A model generated the notes under the pieces. That model searched no databases. It was not told the DNA's origin and saw only the letters and a program-made list of their open reading frames with translations. DNA of 64,000 nt from Halichoerus grypus (taxonomy: Eukaryota > Chordata > Mammalia > Carnivora > Phocidae), in NCBI RefSeq assembly GCF_964656455.1, contig NC_135720.1:101816696-101880695 (forward strand), given 5' to 3'. This document shows, in pieces, positions 10,161 to 22,665 of the stretch. Position 1 is the first letter of the stretch. Every line of letters starts with the position of its first letter. Position numbers and translations under genes: made by a program.

Positions 10161-13090
10161 CCCACAGAGAATGATACCAACTTCTGAAGTTTTTGTTTTA
10201 AAATCACAAGGCAACTTCTCTATCTTAGAGGGAAAGGTGAGCATATGTGGTACTCTAGATCCTTTTGGAACCCGGTGATTTAAGTAGACATGCTCCCAGC
10301 CTACCTCTTTGTTATACTACCTGGAGCCTCTGTCCCAAAAGATTGTGAGGTCCTATCTAGGTTCGGCAAGAGACAACGCCACGTCAGATGAGTGAGTCTG
10401 CCCCGGGCATGGCAGCACGAGCATCCTTTCTGCCCTCTCTCCACAGTCAAAACTCACAAGATACTTTCTTGGACAGACCTAGAAGACCCCAGCTGTTCGG
10501 ACAACCATTTCCTATTCGTCCCACCTCCCTTGTACTAAGAGCTGGGTTTCTGAATGAGTTGGAATTAGTCTGCCTGGGTCCCAGAGCTTGTTTCTGATCT
10601 GCACTAGAATGGGATTGTAGGATATGAGTCATGGAACCGAGGCACTCCCCACCTGCCCGGACACGCTGTGCGAGGGCTAGCATCAGGACTCTCAAAGCAA
10701 ATTAAAAAGGGTACAGCCTGGGAACGGTAACCATAGTCAGGAAGGAAGGAATGCATGGGAAGCCATGATCTCTCAAACCCCTCCACGCAGAACACCCCAA
10801 GGCAAGCTGGACTAGGATGTTTGCCCACGAAGTGGACACTGCCCCAAAGTATTCCCCTCCATGAACTTCACCCCAACGTGAGAGGGAGGGCCCCTTCCAC
10901 TTGTTGGCTTACCTTCTAGGCAGCAACTCACCTCACACTCGTTGGCCAATCCCTTTGATGGGAAGGCCCAGTTCAGAAAGGTTAACTGAGGGTGAGGAAC
11001 TTAGAGTCTGCTGACCCACACGTTGGGGTGTGTGTGTTTTGTTCCCCTCAGCTGAATTTCATAACCGTCCGTTCTGTCTACTCCGCTGGGGTAATTAGAG
11101 CTCTGATTATAGAGTCAGACAGCTAACCAAGTTGTTTGTGTGTTGCTTGGCCTCAGTAACAGAATGGATTCAGTCACTCACCAGTTGTCCCTTGCCATGG
11201 AAGAGCTATTTCATAAAGAGCCTTGGGGGAAAGAAAGATAGAAAAGATCTATTAGAATCAGAAGCATCTTATCCTGGGCTATTTTAGATGGCTTCCAGCC
11301 AATCTCTTTGTAGCTCAGTATCTTTTCTGAGAATGGCAGTCTGGTTCGAATACTGTTATATTTGAAGAATCGCACGATTTCAGAGCTGGAAGCTATCTAG
11401 CCTCTCACCAGCTATCTTGAGACTTACACGATTTTAAAGTAATTGGTAAACTGGGCAATTGCTCGGCTCCAGGAAGAAAGCTCACTGGAATGCTGACACA
11501 CACACAAAAGAGCACCTTACGATACACATCTAAAAGGCCGCAATTGTCCTCAGAGGACAAGGAATATGGGTGATTAAATGGTGTACGGTAGACCACTCAA
11601 AACAAGGGTAGATGCCTTTGCAAAAAGGTTTTAGCCGTCACTGGAGGAAATGTTTCCTTTTAAGTTGATATAAAGACAGCTTTGTCAGCCCCACTATAAG
11701 AAGAAACGACTAACGAATGCTTTATCAAAATACATATACAACTTTACGTTCAGCCTAAAGGAAGGGAATTGAAAGCTGGTTTATTTATCCATTTTATCAA
11801 GCAAAGGCACAATCAGAAAATGGAGTCCAATTGCCTGACAAAGTGCTCTGCATTTTCACTCCTAGGAGGGAGCAATTAGATCCTGACAAATGACCTTTTA
11901 AAGAAAAACAAATGTAAAAGAGATCTAGGACATACTTTAACCTTGAGCTAGCCAATTTCTAAATAATGTCAGGAAAGTTTCCTGCAGAATCAAGCATTCC
12001 AGAGGATACCACCATAAATCACACATTTTCCCCATTCCGGAACACATGCAATACCAACCTGGTCTTCAGTCGGAGGAAGGTTTGGTCCTGGCATGTGTAC
12101 TCACCGCATGCAGGAAAGCTAGCAGCCCAGAGGGAGAGTCGGCACCGAGCGTCCGGCCGCTGGGCCCCACCATCACGGGTGCCTGCCTTTGCATTTCCCA
12201 TGGTCCCCCTTCAGCCCTTGTGATCCCTCTTCTCCATTTTTGAAAGGGAAATCCAAGAGGTCCCGGTGCAAACCAGCCACCGGTTGTGAGAAGCCTATCT
12301 GAAACCGCCCGGGGTTTCAAGGCTTGTGTAAGTCTGTGATTCACTCCACGATGGGTCCACCAAGCACGCCTAAGAGAAATTACAGGTTTCTCCTGTCTGG
12401 AGTAAATCCATTATAATGAGTCACTTGTTTGTGCTTTAATTCCTCATCTTTATCTCAGACGATCACATGAGACCGGGTTGCATCTACCGCCCCGGTGTAA
12501 TTAGAACACAGGGGATACAATGCAAAGGTGGGCAGGCCACTGTGGATGCTGAGTTTTAAGGGCTACCAGAGTTTTGCCTGTGTCAGTGCTGAACTTGGGG
12601 AAACACTGGCTCGCAAATGGATCCGTAAATCGTGATCTAATCCCTACCTTACGCCAAAGAGATTTTCGTTTTATTTTTTAATAACTGGGTCAAGAGTTCT
12701 TACTGAGCCTCGGGCCATGACCGGGGGCAATTCAGACATGGAAGGCGCAGTCTCAACTTGCAGGAAACTTCACATGGTCTGATTTCTGACAGGGTAGCCC
12801 GGCTGGATTTCCTCTCTCACCACCAAAGCCCACACATCCGGATCCTAGTGTCTTCTATTTACATACTCTCCTCCGAGCTCCAGAACCTAAGGCAAACCTC
12901 CATTTCAATATCACCAGGGGAAGTGTTGACATGAAGGAGAAATAAGGGAAAGGCAATTTTGTTACATCTTCACGATAATGACAACTAAGGAGGCCACATT
13001 TGTGGAAATAGGTCATTTCTCCTGAGGTTGCTAGTTGAGTACTGGGTCATTTGGGAACTGGAAAAGCCAGTATCATCAATCCTGCGGTTG
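10161..13090. other. No gene recognised; repeat-poor, moderately GC DNA
   Basis: Almost no recognisable repeats over about 2.9 kb. A small CpG-bearing pocket lies at 12100-12210. On the minus strand this is followed by a good GTGAGTAC donor at about 12109, but no protein match is seen. It may hold conserved noncoding or unrecognised UTR sequence. Confidence 0.4.
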
Positions 13091-13094
13091 TGTA

Positions 13095-13400
13095 ATCAGA
13101 GGCCTTTATTGAACGTGTTCTTTGTGCAACACACCTGCCTTGCACTTCGGGCATACGAAAGGGAGTAACGTAGTCAGCAAATCAAGCGAGTAACCCTACC
13201 CCCAAAGGTTTCCAGTCTTATCTGAGAAAGAAAATATTTGCACACCAAAAGATTAAAAGTAAATAAACAATAAAACACAATAAATATAAAGTGAGTGGCA
13301 CAGATTGTAACTATTATAGGAATCAGGTGGGGACCATCAGCACTTCTGGATGGACTCATCAGGGAAGACTTCACAGAGAAGGCGAAAAGCGAAGCAGAGC
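13095..13400 (-). mobile_element. Possible L2-like ancient repeat
   Basis: TTATTGAACGTGTTCTTTGTGC and the later TCAGGGAAGACTTCACAGAG resemble the TTATTGAGCACCTACTATGTGC...GAAGGCTTCACAGAGGA repeat. Diverged. Confidence 0.35.
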
Positions 13401-13689
13401 TCAGACACAGTGTGCCCTGAATAGAACCCCAGAGTCTTTCCCAGGCAGGGGACTCTGTATTACAACCACAGTAACACTGAATGAGAGAACTGTCCAATGA
13501 TAAGCTCAGCAGATTTTGCTGGCTGATCCCCCTGATGTTGAACAGACTGAATCAAATGCTTAATTCTTTTATTTAGAAGTCAATGAACTAACTTCCATGA
13601 GGGTGTCAACGTCCAAACTCCTGCACAAGGCCACGCCTGTGTGTTTGCTTGGGTCTGTGTATGTACGTGAATTCACAGGTACTTTAACA

Positions 13690-13875
13690 AAGACAGCTAA
13701 CATTTCAATGGCCAAATACTATTCTAAGTATTTTACCTGCACGTGTTCATTTAATCTTTGCAACAACCTTATGAGGTAGACTCTATTTTTTTCAATGTAC
13801 AGGAGAGAAAATCAAAGTCTAAGGAATTTAAATAACTTTCCCAAGAATCATCATGTCTTAAGTGTCTAACCACGC
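13690..13875 (-). mobile_element. MIR/L2-like fragment
   Basis: TTCATTTAATCTTTGCAACAACCTTATGAGGTAG and a decayed AGGAGAGAAAATCAAAGTC segment match the antisense core of MIR-class repeats. Confidence 0.55.
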
Positions 13876-16146
13876 ATCAGCCTTAAACACTGGTAGCACC
13901 AGTTTCTCCTTGAGCCACCTGACCAAGTCACTTCCTTGGTGAGGTGTGAGCAGGGCACTGAATATGTCTCCACTTGGGGTCTTCCCTAGTCACCCTAAAC
14001 GTGCGGTTCACTGACATCTTTCAGGAGGGGACAGACTGAATTGTGGGCTGCAGGAGAGAGGGCACAACTTCTTCAAGGGATTTCCAAAAACTTCTGGAGT
14101 TTCTCTGTTAGCATCCATGGGCCCTTTCTTGGTTAATAATAATCCCAAGGCCGAATGCCTTTACTGCCATCCCATCCTAGGAAGTGCTCTGCATCTGAGT
14201 AAAGCGTGCCTTCATCCTAGATGGGACTGTTCCCTGCTTAATGCACATACAGATGAAAGACCAATGTCTCTCTCTTGTTCATGCCCAGAGTTCCCATCTA
14301 TAAAATGAGGCCATTGGACCCAGTCCTTTCTAAAGTTTTTCCAGATTTCTAATCCTATAACTATTTGGCTTCATGAGATTCCATCCTCACTTGAATATAT
14401 TGACTCTGGGTAAGAACCATTTCTTTGTACTGAGATCTCTGCGTTATGAAAACCGGGACTGTGCCTGCCCCACTCCCTTCCCTAGAAGAGACTCGACAGA
14501 AATAACTAGGGAAATGTCAAGTTAAAATCCCTTTCTGACTTCATTTGAGAAAAATGTGACTGTTGTCGCAAGATAAGCAATGCCACTTGAAAGATGACTT
14601 ACCTGCAGGTTGGTGTATTTTTCTACCTTCTGATTGACTTGTTATATTTTTTGCTTTTTCAAGCTTCCTTACTTAGAGAAAGTTTTTTACAGTAAAAAAG
14701 GAAGAGAGAGACCCCCTCATTCACAAAGTGTGTCTCACTTTCCCTTTTGTAATGTAACATCATTAACACTGGCTTCTTGGTAGGATAATTAGGGGCTATT
14801 CACTGCGCCCTTTTCCTTTATCCACTCATTTCCTTCTGATGCATCAGTCTGGGTGCCTGCTTTATAAAAGAGCTTCCCCCCCACCCCCAAAGGAGCTTCT
14901 ACCTATTGCACTGCTCTCCTATCGGGGGGCTCCTTGTTTGAACATCGAATTTGTTTACCTACAAGGTTAAGAAAATGAGCAGCTCTGTGCTTGAAATATG
15001 ATAGTCTCCCTTCCTCATCACTGGTTTCAAAAAAACATATTGTTGGTGAGGGTTAATCTTACATCATCAGAGTAGACAGAGTCTCTCAGTGGTTCCGTGT
15101 CTTGAGGAGCAAGTCCAGAGCTGGAAGCCTGCAGACTTGGGTTTCTAGCTCTGGCTCAAGCCTGGATTAGGTATGACCCATCGCTCCAGGCTCCAGGCTC
15201 CATAACTTACAACGAGCATCTTTCTGGTTCAAAAGCTCTGTTTTTCACTTGGCTCACGGCCAACTTTCCTCCAAGCCCAAGCCAGGCTAACTGTGCAATC
15301 CATTTAAATTTGGACAGGTGGACTATGCTGGCAGTTGGATTCCTTTTGTACACAGAACCAGCAATGACCTACTTAGAGTCAGCCCAACTCTTGGTGACTA
15401 TTCATGAGGGCCCCTCCTTAGCAACCCACAGAAACCAGCCAGGTGACATCCCAGGCCACCTTGGCCAAGATGAACCAGACTCTTGTCCTGAGGATAAACA
15501 TAACCCGACAGCATGGAGCTGGAGGCTCCAACAGGACCAAGGTCCTGCTGCGGCTCATTTTGTCTTTCTGTTCCCTTGTGGATGCCTGGCATGGCATATA
15601 TGCATGTATGTTGACAGTTGTTGGGGAGAAATGTTTAGCAGCGAAGAACAGCTTAGCCAGGGGGGCCTTCCATCCTTCCCATACTTCATGCACTCTTCCA
15701 TCAGCACCACAGCATGGGAGGCTTCCTTCATACTCCCCGGAGGCAAGAAGACGGGAAGAAGCACATTTTTCCCGGGGCTCTGCCATTCCTGGAACGTATG
15801 ACCTTCTCAAGAACAGAAAATCACAACTTTAATGTACAAGCAGCAAGAACCCAAAGCCTCACAACAGCTGCATTATGGGCTCACTTTTTCTGGAACAATA
15901 AGCCCCTTTGGGTTGAGTCCCCTGGGCAAATGGGAGTCTTTTAAGTCACTCTGGAATCCAGGGAATAGGCTGGTTTTCTGTTGCCTACAAACACTGAATT
16001 ACAAACCTTGTCTTTCTGTAAGCTGGACCACTTCCTTTCCTCTTGGAAAAGACCCCTCTCTTTGTACAAGGCCCTGGGCTGCCACAGAAAGTCTCAGCCA
16101 CACAGGCATACTGGAGCCCCGATGTACTGGGGTGGGGGAGGGAGGC
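13876..16146. other. No gene recognised
   Basis: A MIR-like piece lies at about 15100-15180. The two longest frames here (15310-15801 on plus, 15418-15810 on minus) overlap each other on opposite strands. They lack domains and codon bias, and the neighbouring plus-strand frame that continues from 15832 runs into a SINE. I treat them as chance frames. Confidence 0.45.
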
Positions 16147-16161
16147 TCTGTCTGGATTTCT

Positions 16162-16368
16162 TTTTTTTTTTTTTTTTTAAAGATTTTATTTATTTATTTG
16201 ACAGACAGAGACACAGCGAGAGAGGGAACACAAGCAGGAGGAGTGGGAGAGGGAGAAGCAGGCTTCCCGCGGAGCAGGGAGCCCAATGCGGGGCTCGATC
16301 CCAGGACGCTGGGATCGTGACCTGAGCCGAAGGCAGACGCTTAACGACTGAGCCACCCAGGCGCCCCA
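16162..16368 (-). mobile_element. SINEC, full length, with perfect 15-bp target-site duplication
   Basis: On the minus strand: GGGGCGCCTGGGTGGCTCAG, the body AAGCCTGCTTCTCCCTCTCC, and an AAATAAATAAATAAAATC tail with poly-A. Flanked by TCTGTCTGGATTTCT at 16147-16161 and again at 16369-16383. The perfect duplication and near-consensus body indicate a recent insertion. Confidence 0.95.
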
Positions 16369-16383
16369 TCTGTCTGGATTTCT

Positions 16384-16740
16384 GAGCGCCTCTCTCTGCA
16401 TCTCCCTCTGCTCTGTCTCTGTCACTCTCTGTGTGTTTCTGAGTGAGCCTCAGTCTCTCTATACATCTCTGTTTCTTTCTATATTTTTCTGGGTCTCTCT
16501 CTGTAACCCTTGGCCTCTCTCTGTGTCTTTCTGACTCACTGTGAATGTGGGTATCCTGTGGTGGGTGTCTCCATCTCCCTGTCTGATCTTCTCTCTCTAG
16601 ATCTATAGAGACACGGACACGGAGGATTGGAAGACTTGTCTGCACATGTCCACATATCTGGGTGGCTCAGTGTCTCTGTACTTCTGTTTCCCCCTTCCCT
16701 CTGTTTCTATGTCTCTGTCTCTCAGACATTACCTCAAAAG
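16384..16740 (+). repeat. Degenerate TCTCTG-rich pyrimidine tract
   Basis: A 350-base imperfect tract of CTCTCTGT/TTTCTG-type units, broken by short non-repeat pieces. It is a decayed minisatellite-like region; its minus-strand open frame (Arg/Glu rich) is a composition artefact. Confidence 0.7.
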
Positions 16741-18010
16741 TGAGTGAACTTCTACATTATCCCTGAGGCCTGTCACAGATAATGTTTATGATAATTCCTT
16801 GATCTTTTCACACTAGGGAAAGAGAGGGGCCACAATGGGATATGTGCAGATATTGTTGATCTCACACCCTGGGGATGGGGGACTAGAGAGGGGAGGGGGT
16901 GGCAGCCACAGAGAACTGGCACCTCTGCTCACTGCCCCCCAAAATACACTCAGGCTGACTTACAACCATTCTCAGATACGCCTCATTATTTTACAGCAAC
17001 AACAAAAATTTCAGTAGTGCAACCATTAGAAGTGTGAACATAACTTTAACCATACCTAGATGAGAATGGATTGTGTAAGAATCCTTTCAATCAAGAAAGA
17101 AATCATTCCTAATCACGACTCACATTGTGATGTTTTTAAAAGAAAGGTCATACAGATGGCATGTCTTTGAGAACCCCCTTCCTTCGCACTCACCTCCCAA
17201 GTTAGGAGTATGGCCGGGTTTGTTAGCTTGGCCCTTTGGTGGGGTGACAAGAGAAATCAGTAGAAAGGTTCTGTTGATGACAAAAGTACAATTGCACTTA
17301 ATCATCATTAGTCCGTTTTCGATTATCACAATTATTCAAAGCACATAGAGAATGGTGACCTACAGCAATTGATTTTATCCTTTCACTCCAACCCCTCCTG
17401 CTTTATATTAGCACTGCTGACAACATGGGAACAGGCTGGTGTGAGGACTCCTCCACCCGAGCCTGGCCTGGCTCTCTTGCCTGAGGGGTCTCTAGTGTGG
17501 GAGGGAGGTGGGAGGAGGCAGGTGAGTGGCGTGGAGAGACCAAGCAACACTAGAATGCCTCCTAGCCCTCAAACAGCTCTCCTCAGCTGGCCTGCTGGAA
17601 CCTTCCATGTTACAGTCATCCTTTTATAATGCACCTGAGTCTAAAACAGCCTCGTGTTTTCGGGAAATGTTGCTTAAGACAGGTAATGCGTTAACTTGCC
17701 GGTGGGATGATCCCCACATGAGCATAGACTAACGCACCACACTGGATGTAAAAAGAACTCAGACAAGCACATTTCGTATCCTGGGTATGGGGAGCCAGGA
17801 CTGACACCCCACAGGCAGGTACTGCGAGGGGACAGAGTTCAGTCTGGCCTGTGGGAGGTTGCTACACAGGGAGCCCAGGTCTACAAGGCAGGAGAGAAGA
17901 CAGATGATAAGCCTACTTCCTCTGAGGGGGAACTGACTTGCAAGAGCCTAAAGCTAGTGGGCAGAGGAAGGACTGCAAGAAGTTAGCATAAATTTACCCA
18001 GTTCCTAGAC
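16741..18010. other. No gene recognised
   Basis: Unique-looking DNA. Frames at 17369-17732 have no domain resemblance. Confidence 0.4.
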
Positions 18011-18200
18011 CCGTGGTTCATAGCCCTGGCAGCTCATCAGACTCACTGGGGAGTTTTAAAAATAAATAAATGAAAAATTTTTTAAAAAGTGACAGGCCCT
18101 AACCCCAAGAGTTTCTGGTTTAAATTTTCTTGGGTGTATGTGGTATTTTTTAAAAGTTCTCTAGGTGTTTCTAAGGTGCAGCCCGCATTGAAAACCACGG
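18011..18200 (+). mobile_element. hAT-Charlie MITE (MER20/MER5 class)
   Basis: Starts CCGTGGTTCATAGC and ends GAAAACCACGG. The outer 8 bases are a perfect inverted repeat. The interior (CAGACTCACTGGGGAG, GGCCCTAACCCCAAGAGTTTCT) has the class order. Confidence 0.75.
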
Positions 18201-18530
18201 ACTCCAACAACAAACAAACTGATAATAAAGTTCTGGGTATAATCTTGACTTGTCTTTTATGTAAAAACACCAAGGGAAATGGGCCAAATGACTATTTCTG
18301 GATAGCACTGAAGGGTGGAGTAGCCCTGTATGGCTGGATGGATCGTACTGAAATCCCATCAGAAAGGAGCCATGCCAAATCGGAAGGGATTGCAAGCGCC
18401 CGGCCTCTGGGAGAGCACCAGGCAGACCAGTGAGGCGCTGGTTGGAGGGGGGGCGGTGTACTTTCGCCAGGCAGTCTGGTCAGAGCAAACATGTACAATG
18501 CTAGGTACTTCAGGAAGGCGTGGATGAGAG

Positions 18531-18690
18531 GGTCCCAGCCTCGACTACATTAGAACCACCCCGGGAGCTTGTAAAATTCCCCGACACACCGCAGACCAAT
18601 CCAGTAAGACTCTCCAGGGGTGGGACTCAGGCAACATGATTGGAAGCTGCCTACCTGACTGCAATCTTTGGCTAAGGTTGAGATCCACTG
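18531..18690 (+). mobile_element. hAT-Charlie MITE, diverged
   Basis: GGTCCCAGCCTCGACTACATTAGAACCACC at the left and GGTTGAGATCCACTG at the right match the same class as 18011-18200. Internal GGGTGGGACTCAGGCAACAT. Confidence 0.6.
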
Positions 18691-20103
18691 CTTTAAATCA
18701 CTATTGATGTTTATTCTCAGTAAAATGTAGCTTTTTAAAATTTCAGCTGGAAAGGATATGGAGGGGTCAACCATCCCCCAGGTTTGGAGACCAAGGACCA
18801 AGTTTGGGTAGGAGTAACACCAAAGGACCTAGGAAAATAAAGGGAAGAGAAAGGAGGGAAGGTAAAAGGGGGATGAAGGAAATCAAAGGAGAGACTAGAA
18901 AGGCAAGGGATACGGGGTGGGGCAGTGCTGCTACTCAGGGCCACAGGGTGTGGCCCTACCGTGGGTATGGATCCCATCCAACGTTGGCGTGGGAAACTCC
19001 ACATTGCCTCTTCTCTTGTGATTGGGACTGTCCCCTGGGCCAACGCTGATGCCCCTTTTGCTGCCATCCAAACATTTTCCTATGTTTCCCTCACTCAGAA
19101 CAGCTGAGGGGTCGAAGCTTGGCGTAACAATACATGGTTTCTGCACTGTGCGAGTGAAGGTCAAGGAAAGGGCGTGTATGCTACTAGACTGGAGAGCCTT
19201 CCCTACCACACCGCTGAGCCGGCCCCAGCCTTCCTTTACATCTCCAATAACCGTGGCAACCAGCCCCTCTTGAAAATCAAGCTATTAGGAAGTTCTTTGT
19301 GTAGCTGCAGAATTTGTTTCCCTGGACTTCCTCACTTTGTATGTGGCTCAGCCAACTGGAGTCAGAGAGAAGGAGCAGGCTGTCACAGGAAGATCAGATG
19401 TTCTCTGCTCCCATTTCTGTGCTTCGGCAGGGTCTTGCTCCCCTGCTGCCTAGGTTGAGGTCTGCCCCCCGCAGCAAGCCCCCACCCCCATCCCCTGCCT
19501 GGCCACTCTCTTCTAAATGCATCTAAGTCTGCTTTCCTCTCTTTGGCTGTGGTGCCACTACTCCAGAAAGAATCTGAACAGCTCAAAGAGGTGCTCACGG
19601 GGCACTTCGGAAACACCCGTACCACAGAGCGTTGGGGTGACAGTTTTAGGAACCCTCCACATGCAATAACGAGTATGAAGGCTTTACCTCAGATATTCTG
19701 GAGACCCATTTTGCAGAAGTTACTCGACTCTTTAAAGCTTCTCTTATCTGGAGAGAGAACAAAAGGAGTTAAGAATTAAAAGATTATGAGAAGTCAACAC
19801 AGGTGCTCAGGCCGGGCGAACACTCTGGTGAGAGAGGGTGTGACCAGCCAGGCCCTGGCAGTGGGATGTGTTGGGGTGAGCAACTGGGAGGAGTGCTTCA
19901 GGAGAAGGTGGGGAGAGGGAGAGACATAAGGAGATGAGGCTGGCACAGGAGACTCCGACTCAGAGGGTAGAACCCATGGCTACGAAATATAGTTTGCCAC
20001 AAGTTGGAGGAATCTTTGATTTCACTTTGGGAGTAGGTTTTTGGAGCACTTGAATAGTTAGACATTTCCCATAGCTTGTCTGTTATTTGAACCCCCCTTT
20101 CTA
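18691..20103. other. No gene recognised
   Basis: Unique-looking sequence with AG-rich stretches (18835-18905). The open frames overlap on both strands and show no domains. Confidence 0.4.
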
Positions 20104-20328
20104 GGGGCGGCTTGGTGGCTCAGTCGATTAAGTGTCTGCCTTGGGCTCAGGTCATGATCCCGGGTTCCTGGGATGGAGCCCCGCATCAGGCTCCCTGCTC
20201 AGTGGGGAGCCTGCTTCTCTCTCTCTCCCTCTGCCTCTCTGCCCTTCTGCCCTTCTGCCCCTGCTCATGCTCTCTCTCTCTCATATAAATAAATAAAATC
20301 TTTTAAAAAAAAATCTTTAAAAAAAAAA
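20104..20328 (+). mobile_element. SINEC, lengthened CT-rich body
   Basis: GGGGCGGCTTGGTGGCTCAG start, body with a duplicated GCCCTTCTGCCCTTCTGCCC stretch, and an AAATAAATAAAATCTTTTAA tail. Flanked by imperfect duplications of ACCCTTTCTAG. Confidence 0.9.
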
Positions 20329-20419
20329 CAACCCTTTCTAGAGGCCAATCCATAGTTAAAAAAAAAAAAATCCTATGCAACACAGCAAAAGTCCATGGAA
20401 TGAGGAAAATAAGAGTAAT

Positions 20420-20775
20420 AAATAACAATTATATTTTGTTTTTTAAATATATATTAAATAGATTTCACATAAATATAGATATGAAATGTAAATATATTTA
20501 ATACATATTAAATAATATATCACATATATAATTATATATTGTATGTTAATGTAATCAATAATAATATAAATTGATATAATATACTAATAAAGCATGCTTA
20601 TGTATTAAATAATATAAATAATATATGATATATTGTATGTTAATACTAACATGATATATAATAATATAAATTAATATAATGTTAATAAAGCATGCTTATA
20701 TATTAAGTAATTTATTAATATATCAAATACATTTTGTTTCTTAAATTATATTTTGTTTTATATTCATATTTTTTT
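20420..20775. repeat. AT-rich low-complexity tract
   Basis: About 350 bases of TA/AAT/TATTA units with internal near-duplicates (AATAAAGCATGCTTATATATTAA at about 20588 and 20685). Confidence 0.85.
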
Positions 20776-22544
20776 AAAAACTCTTTAAAGCACTTTTCAT
20801 GCCTATCATCTCATCTTATTCAAGAAATAATCCTGTAAAATAGATACAATTATTTCCATTTTACAACTGAGGACAGTAAGAGCAGGAGATGAAGTGACAT
20901 CCAAAGTCAGTTGACTCCTGAGAAGAACTGAGACTTGACTTCATGTGCCCAGACTCCAGACCAACCTATCATTTTCCCTACATCTCTCGTGCTGAATGCA
21001 GGCGCTGTCTTATTTCTATTCCATCTTCCCTTCTACTTCATAAAATGTCATTCACCTTCCAAGGCCTTCACAGTTAAGAGGTACCAAACTCCTCCAGCTC
21101 AGAGTGACTTCACGCTTCCCAGAAAATGCAGTATTCTTTGTCACACACAGGATCCAAAGGGGGAGAAGCACTCCCTGGGACTTGGGGGCTGTGCACTCAA
21201 GGGTCCATGGGGATATGGGGAGACAACCTGGACCTTCTATTTACATCTCTTTCTTTCTCATCCTTTTTAAATTTTATGTTTCATAACGTGCAAAATACAT
21301 ACTTTGTAAATTGATAATAAACCCATCTGGGGACATATGTTCACTGCCTTTTACTGATCCTAAAAAAAATGTGAGGATTACTGGCATAAACAACTTTATG
21401 TCAATTAATCATGTATGGTCCTGTGACATCTTTGAATCTTGACCTTTTACACTATAATGTTAAATGTAAGAGGTTTTGATCTTGATAGAAGTTCTATGTC
21501 TTAGAGTTCTTTGCACATCTCATGACACCTGGTAAATTAATAAGTAATAATACTGCTGCTGATGCTCTGACAATAAATACTAGTTGTGGTATTATGATTA
21601 ATAAAAAAAATAATCATATGGTATACAACTGTGTACTACCTTAAATGCTCTCTGTGTTTGTCACTTGCACAATCACATTTGTTCTTTACCAGGATCTAGC
21701 AGAAGAGGCAGGAAAATCATCATTATCTCTGCTTTCCATTTGGAAGATCTGGGTTCCTGAGAATTAAGGAACTCCCCCAGTGGCGCAGAATTAGTACACA
21801 GAAATAGAAAGACTGAAACACTAATACTCTACCACCTCTAAATAATTTTTATTAGGTCGATATGTTATTCTAATAACAAGATAAAGGACCAGTGTGAAAT
21901 GCCTCTTTCATAAACCTCAGCTATTAACTTAATAATAGAATTAATTAATTAATTAAAAATCAACCCTGCAGTGAAGGTGTTTGCATCTACATTTGAGAGA
22001 GTTGTTTCCTTTGCTCACTCTAGGAAGCAGCACAGTACAGAGGAAAGAGGGTGATCTCAGAAGCCTGAGGAAACATTTGATATTTCATGCATGTTTAGTT
22101 TCACCACTTATACACACTCAATCTGCAATTGGAAAATTCCCTTCCCTGAGTCGCCTGCTCTTTAAGGTGGCACACACTGTCCCAACCTCCCCTGCTGCGG
22201 AGGTGCAGCCATCTGACCTGGACTCAGCCAATCAGACATGACAGTGCAAAGAAGCAGGTGCCAGTGGACCCCAGCAGGCTAGGTGGCGGTGACCTCCCAG
22301 ACAATAGGAACAGCAATTCTAGCTCAGCATCTGCTGCCTGACGTGGGCCTGGTGAGCTGTGCTATCTGTGCCCAGGGAAGTGGGAGGAGCCCTGGGGTCT
22401 AGTTCTGTGCTCTAGATCGGGAATTGTCCCTGGCGTGTAGCCTCCGAGCCTCCAAGCCAGAGAGACCTTCCCGAAGATGATATGAGACTTAATAAATCCT
22501 CTTTCTGCTTCAACTTGTTAAGAGTGGGTTTCTGTAGAGCTCAT
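20776..22544. other. No gene recognised; MIR pieces and a possible LTR-like stretch
   Basis: MIR-like antisense pieces lie at 20790-20910 and 21690-21800. 22130-22530 ends in ATAAATCCTCTTTCTGCTTC then GTGGGTTTCTGT, which resembles the end of an old LTR, but I cannot name it. Confidence 0.35.
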
Positions 22545-22665
22545 GGGCAAGTTTAATCACTCTGAGTCTCGGTGTCCACATCCATAAAACTGAAAATAAG
22601 AATACCCAAGATCGTTTTAAGGGTTAGAGCTGACGTACATAAAATGCTTAGCTCCATAGGAGTTT
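22545..22665 (+). mobile_element. MIR fragment
   Basis: CTCTGAGTCTCGGTGTCCACATCCATAAAACTGAAAATAAGAATACCC followed by TAAAATGCTTAG is a diverged MIR core and 3' part. Confidence 0.6.

Noticed and set aside
15310..16325. Three plus-strand frames of 114-163 codons
   Set aside because: No domain, overlapping frames on the other strand, and two of them run into the SINEC at 16162-16368.
16190..16645. 151-codon Arg/Glu-rich minus frame
   Set aside because: Produced by the CT-rich tract and the SINEC.
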